Of a DNA stretch of 64,000 nt, positions 1 to 10,404 are shown piece after piece. This DNA is from Gonatopus flavifemur (lineage: Eukaryota; Arthropoda; Insecta; Hymenoptera; Dryinidae), in NCBI GenBank assembly GCA_018340375.1, contig JAFFJZ010000045.1, positions 1,612,001 to 1,676,000 of the forward strand, read 5' to 3'. Under the pieces are notes generated by a model. It did not search any database and had not been told where the DNA came from. It was given only the letters and a program-made list of their open reading frames with translations. Each line of letters starts with the position of its first letter. Position 1 is the first letter of the stretch. The position numbers and the translations under genes are program-made.

Positions 1-199
1 TATATATGTGTATATCTATGAATTCCCCACTACAACTACTGGCTAATTGTTAATTCATGCAACCATTTGGTTCATTGAAAGAGATAGATATATTATAATC
101 ATACATGTATGTAGGCGTTCTTATTTCCAGTGACTATTCAATGTTTGGTGCAAACGCTGTTTTTTTTACAATTACGCGAAAAAAATGCATGGATATACA
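1..199. other. AT-rich stretch, no gene seen
   Basis: No convincing coding sequence or repeat boundary is visible. Before the DD41D element inserted at the TA at 200-201, this stretch would have been contiguous with the sequence from 3525 on. It may therefore belong to the 3' end of the gypsy-like element, but no LTR could be matched here. Confidence 0.4.
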
Positions 200-201
200 T
201 A

Positions 202-648
202 CAGGGTGGGGCATTTAAAGTGTCGCGGGCGTTTTTTCCAAAAATAAAATGAGATACGAGAAAATTTTTCGGATAAAAATTGTAAGGTATCGAGGGGGAC
301 ATCCGATGCTGGCCTTGGTTTTGACCTCAAATCTCATCTTCAAGGGCATTCTGAGGTCAACTCTCGTTTTTTGAATAGCATCTCATATTTTTTACTGCAG
401 ATTTGGATTCTAGGTCAAAAACCAAGAAACTTTTGTCTGAACCATTTTCCTGAAATCCGCGAAGATGGCGCTCTAATTGATATTGTTCCATACTGAATCT
501 GACATTAGAATAACTCGAAAACGAAGGGTCTTGGAGGAGAATTTTCCGGACAAAAGTTGTCTGATTCCAAGGGGGACCCCTTGAACTGAAACGGAGGTGA
601 TGGGGGTATAACAGACAAAACACAACACATTTCAATCGTCTACATCAC
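202..648 (+). repeat. Left terminal inverted repeat of the DD41D element
   Basis: This pairs with 3133-3522 over most of its length. The left arm carries roughly 60-80 extra bases (around 540-620) that the right arm lacks, so one arm has gained or lost a block since insertion. Confidence 0.85.
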
Positions 649-658
649 TTGGATAATT

Positions 659-1266
659 TTAATGCAGTAGATGCTCAAAATGATGGCCTTCGACGTCAAT
701 ACACATTTCAAAACGTCTTACAAAAGATTGCTGAACTCGTGCTAAAATATCTTCATTGATGCTCGCGCATGCATTGATGATTCGTTGACGCATATTCTCA
801 GGTGTAGTCGGTGCTTGTTGATAAACTGTATCTTTTATGTATCCCCATAAAAAAAAATCTGGAGAAGTAAGATCCGGAGAACGGGCAGGCCAATGAACTG
901 GTCCACGACGTCCTATCCATCGTCCAGGATAATCTCTGTCCAATATTTCTCGAGCTGTGACTGCATGATGGGATGGACAACCATCGTGTTGATACCACAT
1001 ATTCAATCGTTCCTGAATAGGTATGTCTTCAAGTAATGTTGGAAGTACTTGATCTAAGAAATGTCTGTCCTTCTCGCCATTTAGCGTATCTGCAATGAAG
1101 TACGGTCCAATTACTCGAGATCGAAAAATACCACACCAAACATTCACAGCCCATTGTCTTTGATGCTCTACTTGACGTAACCATCTTGGATTTTCTGTCG
1201 CCCAGTAATGCATATTATGTCGATTTACTTGACCATGATTGGTGAACGTCGACTCATCAGAAAATA
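659..1266 (-). pseudogene. DD41D transposase, C-terminal (catalytic) part
   Basis: This is the downstream half of the transposase, cut off by the mariner at 1267. All three candidate catalytic Asp are here. The first is in FSDEST (codon at 1256-1258), just inside the break; the second is in QHDGCPSHH; the third is in RSPDLTSPDFFLWGY. There are 41 residues between the last two. The FLWGYIKD tail after the third Asp is typical of this branch of the IS630/mariner group. The frame is open to the natural stop at 659, with no other lesion. The longest ATG-initiated reading begins at 1213, but the coding frame clearly continues up to the insertion site. Confidence 0.85.
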
Positions 1267-2552
1267 TTAGGTGTACAAATAAGTTTCCGCGGTTTTTTAT
1301 AAAAAATTAGGAATTTATTGTAAAGGAAAAGTACATTACGTTTTATTCGAAGTATTTTCCATCATTTGCCACTACTTTTCCCCATCTTTCTGGCAACATT
1401 CGGATACCCCGTCGAAAAAACTCTTCATCTTTTGACGCTATCCACAAATCTACCCAATTTTTGGTGTCTTCATATGATGTGAAGCGCTGCTCAGACAGAC
1501 CATGTGCCATCGACCGGAACAGGTGATAATCAGAAGGGGCTAAGTCTGGTGAATACGGCGGGTGGGGTAAAACTTCCCAGTTGAGTGTTTCCAAGTATGT
1601 TTTTACCGGCGCCGCAACATGTGGACGAGCATTATCGTGTAAAAGAATAATTTTGTCGTGTCTGGAGTAGTAATGGGCGCGTTTTTCCTTAAGTGCCCGA
1701 CTCAATCTCATCAATTGTGTTCGGTAGAGAGCTCCAGTAATGGTTTCGCTTGGATTCAGCAATTCATAATACACGACACCAAGCTGATCCCACCAAATAC
1801 ACAGCATGAGTTTTTTTCCATGAATATTCGGCTTAGCTGTCGATGTTGATGGTTCGCCGGGCTTAACCCATGACTTTCTCTTCTTTGGATTATCGTAGTG
1901 AATCCATTTTTCGTCACCAGTGACTATACGATGCAAAAAACTCTTTTTTTTATTCCTGGCAAGCAGCATTTCACTCATGCATAATCGGCGTTCAACGTCT
2001 CTCGGCTTTAGTTCATATGGAACCCAATTTCCTTGTTTTTGAATCATTCCTAACGATTTTAAACGATGTGAAATTGCTTGTTGAGTCACTTGTAGAGTAA
2101 GTGCAAGTTCTTTTTGCGTTTGGGACGAATCTTCCTCCAATAGTACTTCTAATTTTATGTCTTCGTACACTTTCGGCCTTCCACTGCGTTCTTTGTCTTT
2201 AACGTCAAACTCACCGTTCTTAAACTTTTGAAACCATTCCTGACAACTTCTCTCACTTAAAGCAGCTGCATCATATGCTTCTAGAAGCAATCGATGCGCC
2301 TCAGCTGCAGATTTTTTCACATTAAAGAAGTAAATCAAAAGTTCCCGCAAATGATGCTTATTCGGAATAAAACTTGACATTTTTGCACGAAAAAAATTAC
2401 GTGATGCTGATACAGAATCACTAGTACTTTAAGGTTATGGTGTTGCCAGATGACTAAACTTGGGATATTACGTTTTACATCTGACAATTTCTTCATAACC
2501 TTCTGGTGGGGCCATCTTTCGACAAACCGCGGAAACTTATTTGTACACCTAA
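1267..2552 (-). mobile_element. Mariner transposon, apparently full length and intact
   Basis: 1286 bp with inverted ends TTAGGTGTACAAATAAGTTT and an exact-looking complement, flanked by a TA duplication (1265-1266 and 2553-2554). It carries one uninterrupted transposase gene. Length, ends, target site and gene are all as expected for a mariner of the DD34D family. It inserted into the DD41D transposase immediately before that enzyme's first catalytic Asp. Confidence 0.95.
1343..2380 (-). CDS. Mariner transposase (DD34D), intact
   Basis: A 345-residue protein, the usual mariner length. Residues 1-115 are the paired-type helix-turn-helix DNA-binding region. The linker is WVPYEL (119-124), close to the conserved WVPHEL. 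The catalytic triad is D156 (TGDEKWIHY), D249 (LLHDNARPH) and D284 ([13 protein letters not shown]), with exactly 34 residues between the last two, as in active mariners. The ATG at 2380 begins a normal N-terminus (MSSFIPNKHHLRELL) and the stop falls 76 bp inside the element end. There is no frameshift or internal stop. The enzyme would cut at the TIRs and reinsert at TA. Activity is inferred, not shown; the Tyr in place of His in the linker is the only departure noticed. Confidence 0.93.
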   Translation of the reverse strand: MSSFIPNKHHLRELLIYFFNVKKSAAEAHRLLLEAYDAAALSERSCQEWFQKFKNGEFDVKDKERSGRPKVYEDIKLEVLLEEDSSQTQKELALTLQVTQQAISHRLKSLGMIQKQGNWVPYELKPRDVERRLCMSEMLLARNKKKSFLHRIVTGDEKWIHYDNPKKRKSWVKPGEPSTSTAKPNIHGKKLMLCIWWDQLGVVYYELLNPSETITGALYRTQLMRLSRALKEKRAHYYSRHDKIILLHDNARPHVAAPVKTYLETLNWEVLPHPPYSPDLAPSDYHLFRSMAHGLSEQRFTSYEDTKNWVDLWIASKDEEFFRRGIRMLPERWGKVVANDGKYFE

Positions 2553-2554
2553 TA

Positions 2555-3011
2555 ATATGTTGATGAAGTTGTTATTGTGCATTTGCGCTAGACCCCATCG
2601 ACAAAACTGTACACGATTTTCGAAATCATCACCGTCAAGGTCTTGATGCAAACAAATGTGATACGGATGGAATTTGTGACGTTTCAGTATTCGAAGAACA
2701 CTTCTTCGAGAAATTCCCGAATGGAGTTCAATTACACGAGAGCTCACGTGTGGATTATTGGCTACTGCAGCTAGTACATTTACTTCCGCATTTTCTCCGC
2801 TAACAGTTCTCATTCGATGTCGTTTTTCCCTTGTAAGACTTCCCGTTTCTGAGAATAATTTTGTAATGCGTTGAAAATACTTAATGGATGGCGTTGTTCT
2901 TTCAAGAAATCGTTCTGCATACAAGTCATATGCTTGTCTGGGGTTCTTATGCACTTCACCGTAAATGTAGATCATATCGATCTTCTCAGAAACCGTGTAT
3001 CGGATATCCAT
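2555..3011 (-). pseudogene. DD41D transposase, N-terminal (DNA-binding) part
   Basis: The likely start is the ATG at 3011 (MDIRYTVSEK); an in-frame ATG at 3071 is possible but lies nearer the TIR. The protein has a helix-turn-helix region with the motif ISRRSVLRILKRHKFHPYH and then QFCRWG, which leads into the catalytic domain in this family. It breaks off at the mariner right end (2552), and the same protein resumes at 1266. The host gene seems otherwise open, so loss of function here is due to the insertion. Confidence 0.8.
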
Positions 3012-3132
3012 GATTTTCAATTTGTCATAAACCAAGTAATAATCAAATGTAACTGACAAACTGACTTTCAAAATCGTGAATTTTCACTGAACCCCGTCGT
3101 TTGTTTACATCGCGTGAGCTCTGAATGGTGGT

Positions 3133-3522
3133 AATGTAGACGATTGAAATGTGTTGTGTATTGACAACTTTTGTACGAAACATTCTTTTGCAAGACCCTT
3201 CGTTTTCGAGTTATTCGAATGTCAGATTCAAAATGGAACAATATCGATTAGAGCGCCATTTTTGCGGATTTCAGGAAAATGGTTCAGACAAAAGTTTCTT
3301 GGTTTTTGACCTAGAATCCAAATCTGCAGTAAAAAATATAAAATGCTATTTGAAAAACAAGAGTTGATCTCAGAATGCCCTTGAAGATGAGATTTGAGGT
3401 CAAAGCCAAAGCCACCATCGGATGTCCCCCTCGGTACCCTACAACTTTTGTCTGAAAAATTTTCTCGTATCTCACTTTATTTTTGGAAAAAACGCCCGCG
3501 ACACTTTGAATGCCCCACCCTG
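3133..3522 (-). repeat. Right terminal inverted repeat of the DD41D element
   Basis: Reverse complement of the 202-648 arm, including the shared stretches near CGCCCGCGACACTTTGAATG at the outer end and GACGATTGAAATGTGTTGTG at the inner end. The TA target follows at 3523. Confidence 0.85.
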
Positions 3523-3549
3523 TATATGATTGACTAATTTTAGTTGGAT

Positions 3550-4853
3550 TCAATCTAATTTTCTCAAATCTTGGCCACATCCTGGGCAATAATTATAATA
3601 TCCCAGAATTTCATTGATTTTTATCATATCTGGACCACAATGGTGGCAAAAATTTGTTCTCGATTGTACAGGCTTATTAACCTTCAAACTCGATAGAGAA
3701 GGGGGTTCGAAGAATTCAGCAGCTTTGCGGGGGGGGTCGCAAATTTTCCACTTCTTCACTTATTTTTCTTAATTTTTGTATATATTGGGAGGGTTTTTTG
3801 CTTATTTTATTTTCTAAATGTTCAATGGGGCCTCCATTTGTTTTCTGATTTCGGGTATGATGCTGGAGAGCTGTTAATTCTCGAAGGGATTCCTGTAGAT
3901 TGGGGTTGTTCGTTTTTAATGTTTGGTTAAAGGTTCCAGGCTCTTTATATCCATCTCTGGGTTTCATTTTCCAATTTGTAAGTGGATCATATCCGTCTTC
4001 AGATTCTTCCTCCACTTCTACTGTTTCCATGGGGAACTTCCTGACTGGTTTGAATAACTTTCTTCAGGAGGTACATATTGTCTGTTCCCTACGTGATGGG
4101 CTCTAGTTATGGCTACTCCGAGTGTGTATTCCCTAAATTTCCATGCTTCAGAATTTTCTTAATACACGCAGTGGAAACAGAGGTCATAGGGACTCATTTC
4201 ATAACAAAGTGCTTGTTCTTGTATTTCCGTTCACTGATGTGCCCTTCTTCTCTAACAAGTGAGGTTATTGAACCTTCTACTGTGCAACCCGTTGATTTCT
4301 AAATTATTCCATATTAACCTATTACAGTAAGGAGTACTCCTCCTACTCTTGAAATTGAATTCGAAGGGTGGGATTTTCTCAAATTTTGAGATCGAATTTG
4401 ACTCATCAGTTGGGTTTTTAGGGGTGTTATCTGGGTTCTGCAATATTGAAGCTTCTTGATAGCTGGGGTATCCCAAAAGGCAGGCTGATGGGGATATTGG
4501 AGGTTTTTCTCTCATGACTATTTCCTGAGGTTGATGGTTTTCAAGTGTGGGGGTTCCGATGGAATTTGATTGCGATAGAAGTCATTCTTCTGGGTAGTAG
4601 GGTTTTTGGGGGTTTGGATTTCAATTGTAGGATTTTGATGTCCTTCAATTTCCATCTCTTTTCCTTGACCTGGGGTTTCAAGGGCCGTTTTTCCTTCATC
4701 ACTTTCGTGCTGAGCATCAGTCTGGCGGGCTTCTGGTGTGGCTTCCTTTTGGATCTCCTGGGATTGTCCCTCGAGATTCTCAGGGTTTTTTGGTTGACGG
4801 GGTGATTTTTGGGTGAATAGACTTTCTATCCTTTGATTAGGTATTGTTTCCAT
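3550..4853 (-). pseudogene. 3' ORF of the gypsy-like element, function unknown
   Basis: Open fragments at 4853-4518, 4515-4252, 4030-3716 and 3759-3550 in the position where some gypsy-group elements have a third ORF. The N-terminal fragment is rich in Pro, Gln, Glu and Lys (starts METIPNQRIESL). The C-terminal fragment ends in a zinc-ribbon-like pattern, CHHCG followed by YCPGCGQDL. No signal peptide, furin site or membrane segment was noticed, so an envelope protein is not supported. The frame is broken between fragments. Confidence 0.5.
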
Positions 4854-4861
4854 TTCATTTT

Positions 4862-5200
4862 CTGAAGGAATTAAACTTTAGTTTCTAAGGGTGTAAATAC
4901 ATATTTTAATTTGAATGATTAATATCAATATGAGTAGGAATTAAGCTATCATTCGACACCACCTTCTCCTTGTTTCCAATCCTTATTTTGGTATTCTTAT
5001 CATTTCTAAGTTCTATTACCCTATAAGGTCCTTCATTGACGTCACTCAGCTCATTAGTTTTTAAACCCCTTCTCAGAAATACATATCTCCTGCTTCAATT
5101 ACAATAGGGTTCATTTTTCTGTCACAGTAGTACTTAGATTTTTGCTTTGCTTCTTCCAAATTTTGACGTGCTTCTGTTTGTAAATCATCCAATCCAACCA
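4862..5200 (-). other. Degenerate segment after integrase
   Basis: Minus-strand sequence between the integrase C-terminal region and the 3' ORF. Short reading frames still resemble an integrase C-terminal tail, but stops are frequent. No separate gene is seen. Confidence 0.4.
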
Positions 5201-5950
5201 TTATTTAATCAAATAATCATCATGAGTTTCCAATCTTTCATAAGGATGTAATGGTTGTTCTGATGGAATAATTGCATTTTTCCCAAATACTAATTCATAT
5301 GGAGTTCTTTTTGTACTTCCATGTAAGCTAGTATTATACGAGAACATGGCTAATTCAATCCATTCGTCCCATTCAGAGTCTTCAGAAGTGAACTGCTGCA
5401 AATATTCTACCAGGGTTATGTGTTCTTTCCAATGATCCATTTGTTTGGGAATGATATGCAGTAGTTTGAACTTGGCGTATTTGTAAGCGTTTAGCTACTA
5501 TTTTCATCAGTCTCGAAAGAAAATTGGTGCCCTGATCAGTTAAAATACTTTTAGGGGCACCGAAAGTGCAAATGAAAGGTTTCAAAAATGCGTCTGCTAT
5601 CGTAGCAGCTGTGGCATCGGGTAGAGGTACAGCTACGCAATATTTAGTTAGTCAGCATTGCATGGTTAATATGAACCTGTTTCCGTTAGATCCCGAAGGA
5701 AAAATTGGTCCTACAATATCTAAGGCTAGCTTTTCGAAAAAGGTTCCCGGATTGTCTGTGATGGTCATTGGTTGTCGGATTTGAGTTCTAACTAATTGTT
5801 TTAATTCACATTGCAAACATTGGTTGATAAAATTCTGGATATCGTTTTTCATATTTTCCCAAAAATAATTGGTTCTCACACGATTATAAGTTTTAATTAT
5901 TCCTTTATGTCCACCTATGGGGGATGAATGCGCTTCCCTAATTATTTGTT
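5201..5950 (-). pseudogene. Integrase of the gypsy-like element
   Basis: Reading in the minus direction: the zinc-binding HHCC region (EAHSSPIGGHKG, then CLQC) at about 5950-5800; the first catalytic Asp in LALDIVGPI; the second in ILTDQGTNFLS; the catalytic Glu in TNGSLERTH. The core is followed by YNTSLHGSTKRTPYELVFG, typical of gypsy integrases. Fragments are in different frames (5879-5652, 5585-5382, 5440-5201), so the gene is frameshifted. The role, known from the family, is joining the cDNA copy to chromosomal DNA. Confidence 0.85.
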
Positions 5951-6282
5951 GCCTGACTGCAATTTCAGGTTGTACTACCAGATTTAAACAGATTGTGATT
6001 TCAATTTTCGACCTACGAAAAACCTTATAGAATTCGTGTATAATTTAATCTCATGATATTCCATTGAGATATTTAGATTTTGATAATCGAATGCTGTCTA
6101 TATCTTCCTCTAACAGAAATTCATAGGGTTCGTGTATCCCATTATTAAGGTGTTTCGAAATTTCTCCGCTGTCTTGACATTGGTCTGTTGTTTTTTACAG
6201 ATTCCGATGTACCATTTATTTCTTCGTCTCACTGTTTCAATTGATTCGGTTTGATTTCTTGAAATACGTTAACGTCATGAAT

Positions 6283-6642
6283 TCAGGATATTTCTTTAGT
6301 TATGTGATCTATGGGTTGTCCGTTTTCGTCCAAAAAGAAAACATAATTATCTTTTCTTATGAAAAGCTGATCCCTAGTTTCGTAAATGATTTTATCATAT
6401 ATAAGTGTCTCAAAATTATTCTCCAATTGGCTGATATCTTCTATTTCCTCTTCCCTTTCCTCTTCTGTGGTGATTATTAGAGCATCATTATTCTCCTCAA
6501 TTTTGTTTCCGGAATTGGAATTATTCATTGTTTCGTCGTCGTCTGACGGGCTTGATTGACTATCAGGGTCGTCTTTTTCGTCTCCAAAATGAACCTTCAA
6601 TTTGTTTTTCGATTTCCTGGTTCCTTTTGATTCTTGTCTCAT
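6283..6642 (-). pseudogene. Acidic linker between RNase H and integrase
   Basis: In frame with the RNase H part but separated from it by a TGA near 6661. It is very rich in Asp, Glu, Ser and Asn (DDPDSQSSPSDDDETMNN) and ends near DENGQPIDHITKEIS. Linkers of this kind occur between RNase H and integrase in gypsy polyproteins. The stretch 5950-6283 continues the polyprotein in a degraded form. Confidence 0.55.
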
Positions 6643-6660
6643 TATTTCTTCTCTGTATTG

Positions 6661-7431
6661 TCAGCCTTCAGGAGTCTGTGTTTTATTCCTCGTGGATCTC
6701 CTTAATGTTGGCTCTATCGGATACAAGGTTTTCACATCGGTAATTATTGTCCCTAAACTTTTTTTCTCAACTTGCTGATATCCTTGGATTGGATTACGTG
6801 ACAGGGCGTCCGCGTTAACATTCATTTTTCCTGCCTTGAAAACGATTTCAAAATCGTATTCCTTTGATTTCAATCGCTAACGAGCGAGTCGCGACGTAGG
6901 ATCCTTAGCGGTTTTCACCCAAACCAAGGGTCGATGATCGGTCACAATTGTGAATTCGCGACCATATAGGTATGGACGGAAGTGGGAGACGCTATAGAGT
7001 ATCGCGAGAGCCTCTTTTTCGTACGTACTGTATTTTTGTTCAGTATTGTTGAGGAGTCTCGATACATACGCGCAGGGTTTATCTTTCCCGATAGGTCCCT
7101 GGCTCAAAATTCCAGCAATTGCATATCTACTTGCGTCGGTCGTTAAAACGAGAGGTTCACTGAAGTCTGGATATTGGAGGATAGGTTCCTCACACAACAT
7201 TTGTTTTGAAGTTTGGAATGCTTTTTCCTGTTCGTTTTCCCATGTAAAGGCAACGTCTTTTCGCAATAATGTGGTTAATGGCTTTGAGATTTTGGAAAAA
7301 TTGTGGATAAAACGCCGGTAGTAACCAGCTAAACCTAAAAACTGTTTAATATTTTCCGCATTTTCCGGTCTAGGGAAATTTTTTACGGATTCTATTTTCT
7401 TCTCATCTGGTCTCAAACCTTTTTCCGTAAT
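6661..7431 (-). pseudogene. RT thumb and RNase H of the gypsy-like element
   Basis: It continues the RT frame after a TAA at about 7432. The connection region includes FLGLAGYYRRFI. RNase H motifs are present in order: TTDASRYAIAGILSQ, YSTYEKEALAI, VTDHRPLVW and NVNADALSR, which together give the four acidic residues. A TAG at 6877 splits the domain where gypsy RNase H proteins normally carry Trp (LAR-stop-RLK). RNase H degrades the RNA strand during cDNA synthesis. Confidence 0.9.
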
Positions 7432-8844
7432 TTAATGTCCTAAATAAGTCATTTCTCTGCATGAAAATTGACATTCATCCGGTTGTAATTCCAAGTTGAC
7501 GTTACGCAATCGGTTTATCATATTTAAATATTTTCTCTTATGTTCTGATAAGGTTTTGGCATATATAACTATATCGTCGGGATATACAAATAATTCTATC
7601 CCCTGCAGTCCTGTAAGAACAATGTTCATCAAGTGCTGAAAGGTTGCGGGGGCATTTTTTAAACCAAAAGGCATGTGTAAGAATTCATAGTGACCTTGTG
7701 GCGTTGAAAAAGCTGTTTTATGTCTATCTTGTGCGCTCATTTCGATTTGGTGAAATCCTGAGGCCAAATCAAAAGTACTGAAGTATTTTGCATCTCCTAA
7801 TTGATCTAGAATTTCTACAATATTCGGGAGGGGATATGCATCCCCAACAGTTTTTTCATTCAAAGCCCGAAAATCTAACACTAGTCTCCATCGTTTGTTT
7901 CCTTCTGAGTCTTCTTTCTTTGGGACCATCCAAACTGGGGTGTTATATGGAGATTGCGATTCCTGTATGATATTTTTCTCTAACATTTCATCTACTTGTC
8001 TGATTATTTCGTCCTTCAAGGTGGGGGGAAATCTATATTGTTTTGTATTCATGGAGATTTCATCTTTAGTTGTGATATTATGCTCTATCGAGTCGGTGCA
8101 TGGCAGTTTATCATCTGGGATATAAAAACAATCCGAAGTATCTTTTATTAGAATTTCGACTTCCGATTTTTCTTCATTATTCAAATGATCTAACTTGAAC
8201 AAATTATGAACCTTTTCGTATCTATACATCTCTTCCCCAGTAACTGATTTCTGTTGAATTTTGAATATATTCCGTTTTTTACGATTTGAGATTCGTCCAC
8301 GAGGTTTTATAATAGTTTCATTTATTTTTCCTATTTCTTTCAATTCTATGAGGGGAATTCCTATATTAACAATTCCTTCTGTGGTATTCACTACGGGCAG
8401 AAAAGAATAGCCATTTCGATTTTGTACTAAAGCCTGACCCATGAATACTCCTTTAAATTTTGTTAAAGGAATTATACCTTCTTTCAATTCTGTTTGTTTA
8501 GTATATATTTTTACTATTTGCCCAGTTCGCAGGGGAATACTATACACTAGGCTACTATTCTTAATTTCATTGAAGAAGGATATAACTCTATCTTGAACTT
8601 CTAAACAATGTTTTTCCCAATTTATTTCAGCCCGATATTTAGAAAGAAATGAGGTACCAATTATTCCATCCTGTTTGATGGGAAATTGATTTGAAACTAC
8701 ATGAAATTCAACCTGTTGTCCTAAACATCGCAATATAACCTTTCCAATAGTAGGAACTATTCCAGGTGATATTCCCATTAAATGGAGAATTTCATTTTCA
8801 TCAATTTGAATATCGTCATTCAACATTTTTCCTTTATGAGACAA
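7432..8844 (-). pseudogene. Reverse transcriptase region of the gypsy-like element
   Basis: A 470-codon open stretch, the best-preserved part of pol. RT motifs: RLVLDFRALNEKTVGDAYPLP, FSTFDLASGFHQIEM, AFSTPQGHYEFLHMPFGLKN and FVYPDDIVIY. The catalytic box is YPDD at about 7573-7584, where YVDD, YLDD or YADD is usual. The N-terminal 150 residues are the region between protease and RT (includes IIGTSFLSKYRAEINW). It is frameshifted relative to the protease at about 8830 and closed by a TAA at 7432, so it is not functional as a polyprotein. Confidence 0.92.
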
Positions 8845-9438
8845 GGTCCTGCTCCTGAATCAATTAAAAATACTGTAAGTTTGATTATATCAGTTTTAAT
8901 CGTCGGTAAATTAGTTTCTAATGCTAATTTTACAGGAGTCAGAGTTTTTTTTATTCCTGAAATTTTGTTATGAGTAACAATCGAAATATCGTTACGTGCA
9001 TAGATGGGTTGATTTGAATTATTATGATTTAAGGGATTATCGTTATCCAATGAGTTAGGATTATTAAAAGGTTTTCCCACAATAAAGGAAGAATCCATAT
9101 CATAAGTTTCGTTAGAAGGAGTTTGGTTCAATTTATCTAATGGTTCATTTGGTCTGTCATTTGTGAAGACTCCCCGTTCATATAGTAGACGCGTTGTGAG
9201 GCAACATTGTTGTTGGTACCCTCCCGTGAAGGGAGGGACCGGGAGTTTTCCCGACTTCTTTGCATTTGCGAATTTCTACGCGCTACACATCCTTCAACTG
9301 TGTGGTTATTTTGTTTACAAAAACTACAATACGCGTTTAGCTGATTATTTTTTAATGAAGAAGAATTTTCGGCTGTATGGCCATTTTTATCGCAATATTG
9401 GCATTGAATGGATTTTGACTTGATTTGAGGACACGTTT
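8820..9438 (-). pseudogene. Last zinc knuckles and aspartic protease of the gypsy-like element
   Basis: From 9438 down there are two more CCHC-like knuckles (CQYCDKNGHTAENS, which has lost its last Cys, and CSFCKQNNHTVEGC). An Asn-rich linker follows, then the protease active site FLIDSGAGPCLI at about 8850. The frame closes at 8820 just after the active site. The RT frame opens one base off, consistent with a single-base change in the A-run near 8830. The protease would process Gag-Pol. Confidence 0.75.
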
Positions 9439-10404
9439 CGGTATTCTTGTTGTATGCGGTCTACGTAGGTCCTTGGATTGTCGTATGCGGTCTACTGGGG
9501 TAGACCGCATGCTGCAGTGCATACGGTTGCTGTATGCGGTCTACCCCGGTAGACCGCAAGCTGCTCACTATATGCTTCTTGTATGGGCTCTACCCTGAGC
9601 AGAATGCATACGATAAGGGTAGAGATTGTATTATGCGGTCCACCCCGGTGGGTGGGAAACGATCTCGATAAACTGCAGCATGCGTAATGAAAAGCAGTTC
9701 GAGTGCAGGTGAAAATGCAGAGAAATAACAGTCTGGTACTCATGTGGAAGCACCGAACCTTGCTGAAATTTGAGTGGAGCAGGAGAATGAGAGGAATAGT
9801 GAAAAGAAAATGTTCCACAGAAATGAAAATAAATGAAAGAGAAAAAGAGAAAGAATAATGTTATCTACGACCTGAATGGCAGCACATTGTACATTGAAGT
9901 GTTGGTACAAGGAGTACCTGGAATCCTACGACGTTATGAATGGAACAGTAAATATGTAGGAAACGTACGCGCGTGTATTCAATGAATTTTCGACAACTAC
10001 GTGTATGTGCGTACGTGTGCGTGTGAAGAATTTTCATCACAAACCGTTAGTCTCTTTTGAATGAAGTGAGAGTCAGGTATCAGTTCGGTTGTGAATTATA
10101 GCAGTCGTGTTTGGAATACGTGTCCAGTAGCCGATGAAATGTGTCCAGTAGTTTTCATTTCAGTCCCTGCAGTTCGTTTTCTGTACTACTTGCCTGCTTC
10201 TTTTCCTATGCTTTGCCGCTTTCTCACGGTAGACCCCATACAACAGTCGTTACGAAATCACCTTGCGGTCTGCCCGTCACCGTTGTCGTATGCACTCTAT
10301 TTAGAGTAGACCTCATACAAGAAGCATATAGTAAGCACCTTGCGGTCTACCGCAGTAGACCACCAGTCTCCGCATACGACAAGACCGCATACGACAAGAA
10401 TACC
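9439..10404. mobile_element. 966 bp TIR insertion in the zinc-knuckle region
   Basis: Both ends read inward as (C/G)GGTATTCTTGT followed by GTATGCGGTCT, so they are terminal inverted repeats. Internal copies of a TGCGGTCTAC / GTAGACCGCA palindrome recur at both ends (9480-9650 and 10230-10390). The flanks share ACGTTT (9433-9438 and 10405-10410), a likely 6-8 bp target duplication of the hAT size class. The middle (9700-10190) has no convincing gene. It is a non-autonomous element that entered the retrotransposon after that element's own insertion. Confidence 0.75.

Larger units (their letters stand above)
202..3522 (-). mobile_element. Long-TIR Tc1/mariner-like element (DD41D type), split by a nested mariner
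   Basis: The ends CAGGGTGGGGCATT and its reverse complement are each flanked by TA (200-201 and 3523-3524), the target of the IS630/Tc1/mariner superfamily. The inverted repeats are long, roughly 390-450 bp (202-648 and 3133-3522). The minus-strand transposase lies between them. Without the nested 1286 bp mariner the element is about 2.03 kb. Its second and third catalytic Asp are separated by 41 residues; DD41D spacing is reported for the rosa/VS type group, so that assignment is family knowledge, not something seen here. It is dead in this copy because the mariner cuts the gene. Confidence 0.85.

Noticed and set aside
3525..4250. 3' LTR of the gypsy-like element
   Set aside because: No match to the sequence next to the primer site at 13604 onward could be found; the stretch is occupied by the 3' ORF.
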